Source: Lysobacterales bacterium
Lineage (GTDB): Bacteria > Pseudomonadota > Gammaproteobacteria > Xanthomonadales > SZUA-36
Reading direction: 5' to 3'
Assembly (NCBI GenBank): GCA_030637665.1
Contig: DAOWGA010000280.1
Coordinates: 1 to 6,830 of the forward strand
Length of the DNA: 6,830 bases
Shown here piece by piece: positions 5,098-6,830 of the stretch. Position 1 is the stretch's first letter, and every line of letters starts with the position of its first letter. Under the pieces are notes generated by a model. The model had not been told where the DNA came from. It saw only the letters and a list, made by a program, of their open reading frames with translations, and made no database searches. Position numbers and translations under genes: made by a program.

Positions 5098-6471
5098 ATG
5101 GCTATTTTTAATAATGTTCTTGAATTGATCGGTAACACACCGATTGTACGGATCAATCACCTCGATACCGGGCCCTGTGAATTGTTCATCAAGCTGGAAA
5201 GCCAGAATCCCGCCGCGTCGATTAAAGACCGGATCGGCCTGAAGATGATCGAAGATGCCGAACAGGCCGGACTGATCCGGCCCGGTGCAACCCTGGTCGA
5301 GGGTACGGCCGGAAACACGGGTCTTGGACTGGCCCTGGTTGCCGCCCAGAAAGGCTATGATTTGATTCTCGTCATCCCGGATAAAATGAGCAGGGAGAAG
5401 ATCTCTAACCTGAAGGCGATGGGCGCCGAAGTTGTGTTGACCCGTTCGGATGTGGCCAAGGGTCACCCGGAATACTACCAGGATCTTGCCAGGCGGCTGG
5501 CCGATGAAACGGATGGCGCCTTTTTCATTAACCAGTTTGGCAATCCGTCTAATCCCAGGGCGCATGAAGAAGGGACCGGGCCGGAAATCTGGCAGCAGAT
5601 GGGCGGCAATCTGGATGCAATTGTGCTCGGTGTCGGTTCGAGCGGTACAGTAACCGGTTTGTCGCACTATTTTGCCCGGGAGGCGCCCGGGTTGGAGCTG
5701 GTGCTGGCCGATCCCGAAGGCTCCATACTCGCGGAGTACATCAACGAGGGTACACTCGCTACGAAAAGCGGCTCCTGGCTGGTAGAGGGCATCGGGGAAG
5801 ACTTTTTGCCCACCATCAGCGATTTCAGCCGCATCAGGAAAGCCTATACCATCAGCGACAGGGAGAGTTTCCTGGTTGGCCGGGAGTTGCTGGTCAAGGA
5901 AGGGATACTGGCTGGTTCATCTACCGGCACCTTGCTGGGCGCTGCACTGCGGTACTGCCAGGAACAGACCGAAGCCCGCCGCGTGCTGACTTTTGCCTGT
6001 GATACCGGCAACCGTTATCTGTCCAAGATGTTCAACGATTTCTGGATGCGTGACCAGGGATTCATTGCAAGCGATCAACATGGTGATTTGCGGGACTTGA
6101 TTGCACGGCCTTATGAATCCAAAGACACGGTAACCATCAGTCCGGATGAACCCATGGCGAATGCCTACAAACGGATGAAACTGTACGACGTGTCGCAACT
6201 GCCGGTAATAGAGCAAGGCGAAATAGTGGGTATACTTGACGAATCCGACCTGTTGCTGGCCGTAGCCGAATCCCCCGGCCGTTTTGACCAACCGGTCAGC
6301 AGCGCGATGGTATCCGAGTTGACGGAAATTGATGTCAAGTCGCCGGTCGCTGACCTGATGCCTATTTTTGCGCGTGACTTTGTTGCCATTGTGAAAGACG
6401 GGGCGAAGTTCCTGGGCTTGATCACACGCGTTGACCTGTTGAACTACCTGCGCCGCAAGGCAGACAGATAA
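5098..6471 (+). CDS. cbs: Cystathionine beta-synthase with C-terminal CBS-domain pair
   Basis: A 457-residue PLP enzyme expected to join serine (or O-acetylserine) and homocysteine into cystathionine, the first step of reverse transsulfuration. The fold-type II catalytic part (about 1-320) has LIGNTPIV (10-17), the PLP lysine K43 in SIKDR, the substrate loop EGTAGNTG (68-75), the phosphate loop GVGSSGTVTG (178-187) and the AGSSTGT turn near the pyridine nitrogen. Residues about 331-457 form two CBS motifs, usual for bacterial and animal members and often a regulatory nucleotide or SAM site. There is no N-terminal haem segment. The loops read TAGNTG and GSSGT where many relatives have TSGNTG and GTGGT. 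Start ATG 5098 gives the usual N-terminus; the ribosome site GGAG (5083-5086) is 11 nt away, rather far. The TAA stop shares one base with the next gene's ATG. Cysteine synthase activity is the main alternative. Confidence 0.9.
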   Translation: MAIFNNVLELIGNTPIVRINHLDTGPCELFIKLESQNPAASIKDRIGLKMIEDAEQAGLIRPGATLVEGTAGNTGLGLALVAAQKGYDLILVIPDKMSREKISNLKAMGAEVVLTRSDVAKGHPEYYQDLARRLADETDGAFFINQFGNPSNPRAHEEGTGPEIWQQMGGNLDAIVLGVGSSGTVTGLSHYFAREAPGLELVLADPEGSILAEYINEGTLATKSGSWLVEGIGEDFLPTISDFSRIRKAYTISDRESFLVGRELLVKEGILAGSSTGTLLGAALRYCQEQTEARRVLTFACDTGNRYLSKMFNDFWMRDQGFIASDQHGDLRDLIARPYESKDTVTISPDEPMANAYKRMKLYDVSQLPVIEQGEIVGILDESDLLLAVAESPGRFDQPVSSAMVSELTEIDVKSPVADLMPIFARDFVAIVKDGAKFLGLITRVDLLNYLRRKADR

Positions 6472-6830
6472 TGAAGAAGCATAAACTTTCAACCCGCGTC
6501 ATCCACGCGGGTCAGAAACCTGACCCGTCTACCGGCGCCATCATGACGCCGATTTATGCGTCCAGCACTTATGTGCAAAGTAGCCCGGGCGAACACCTGG
6601 GATGGGAGTATTCGCGCAGTCACAATCCAACCCGGGATGCATATGAAAAATGCACCGCTGACCTGGAAGGTGGTATTCGCGGCCTGGCGTTTGCATCGGG
6701 AATGGCGGCCACGTCCGCGATACTGGAATTGCTGGATGCGGGTGACCATTTGGTTGCGGGCGATGACCTTTACGGAGGAACCTTCCGGCTTTTTCATGGA
6801 GTTCGTGAACGATCGGCAAATCTGAAGTTC
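6471..6830 (+). CDS. Cystathionine gamma-lyase/gamma-synthase type PLP enzyme (partial, cut at window end)
   Basis: The first 120 codons of a Cys/Met-metabolism PLP enzyme; the frame is open to the window edge, and a complete gene would be near 380-400 codons. Visible marks: TRVIHAGQKPDPSTGAIMTPIYASSTY (8-34); the Y47-S-R49 motif of SRSHNPTR, which reaches the PLP phosphate of the neighbouring subunit; FASGMAAT with G77-M78; and LYGGTFRLF with Y101, which stacks on PLP. The catalytic lysine and the residues that separate lyase from synthase lie beyond the end. The SRSHNPTR and DLYGGTFRLF wording resembles the Xanthomonas enzymes. The ATG overlaps the preceding TAA by one base, with AAGG (6457-6460) upstream, so translation is probably coupled to cystathionine beta-synthase. 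That partnership favours gamma-lyase (cystathionine to cysteine, 2-oxobutyrate and ammonia); gamma-synthase is the alternative. Confidence 0.88.
   Translation, partial: MKKHKLSTRVIHAGQKPDPSTGAIMTPIYASSTYVQSSPGEHLGWEYSRSHNPTRDAYEKCTADLEGGIRGLAFASGMAATSAILELLDAGDHLVAGDDLYGGTFRLFHGVRERSANLKF

Noticed and set aside
5044..5667. A 207-codon open frame on the - strand over the start of the cystathionine beta-synthase gene.
   Set aside because: It runs antisense through the conserved PLP-site codons and has no family resemblance.

Overview
The window looks like chromosomal housekeeping DNA from a moderately GC-rich gammaproteobacterium. The evidence is the gene content: a short-type homogentisate dioxygenase with fumarylacetoacetase and a zeta-class maleylacetoacetate isomerase, DUF4398/OmpA lipoproteins (so a diderm envelope), a DUF465 (YdcH-type) protein, and a cystathionine beta-synthase next to a Xanthomonas-like Cys/Met-metabolism PLP enzyme. 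I cannot name the genus. All genes I accept are on the + strand. I see no mobile element, CRISPR array, tRNA or rRNA.

Region 1 (1-2992) is a tyrosine/phenylalanine end-degradation operon. A promoter-like pair (38-66) is overlain by a near-perfect palindrome (43-64), which looks like a repressor operator. It is followed by hmgA (154-1281), a fumarylacetoacetase that starts at TTG (1345-2331) and maiA (2321-2992), which overlaps the gene before it by 11 bp. Together the three enzymes turn homogentisate into fumarate and acetoacetate. No 4-hydroxyphenylpyruvate dioxygenase gene and no regulator gene lies inside the window.

Region 2 (2993-4428) is an envelope pair. A small DUF4398 lipoprotein (3077-3442) is translationally coupled (ATGA overlap) to a second lipoprotein with a DUF4398-like N-terminal part, a long coiled coil and a peptidoglycan-binding OmpA domain (3439-4428). 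Both probably sit at the outer membrane, and the second probably tethers it to the cell wall. Their cellular role is not known to me.

Region 3 (4429-5016) is a 316-bp gene-free stretch with three separate dyad symmetries, then a small DUF465 protein (4745-4960) closed by a textbook intrinsic terminator (4983-5016).

Region 4 (5017-6830) is a reverse-transsulfuration operon: cystathionine beta-synthase with a C-terminal CBS-domain pair (5098-6471), followed with a 1-bp overlap by a cystathionine gamma-lyase/gamma-synthase-type enzyme cut off by the window end (6471 onward). The pair would convert homocysteine plus serine to cysteine through cystathionine. A short palindrome (5067-5080) lies just before the first gene.

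I do not find a clear new biological system. The least explained parts are the lipoprotein pair, the gene-free stretch 4429-4744 and the two operator-like palindromes.
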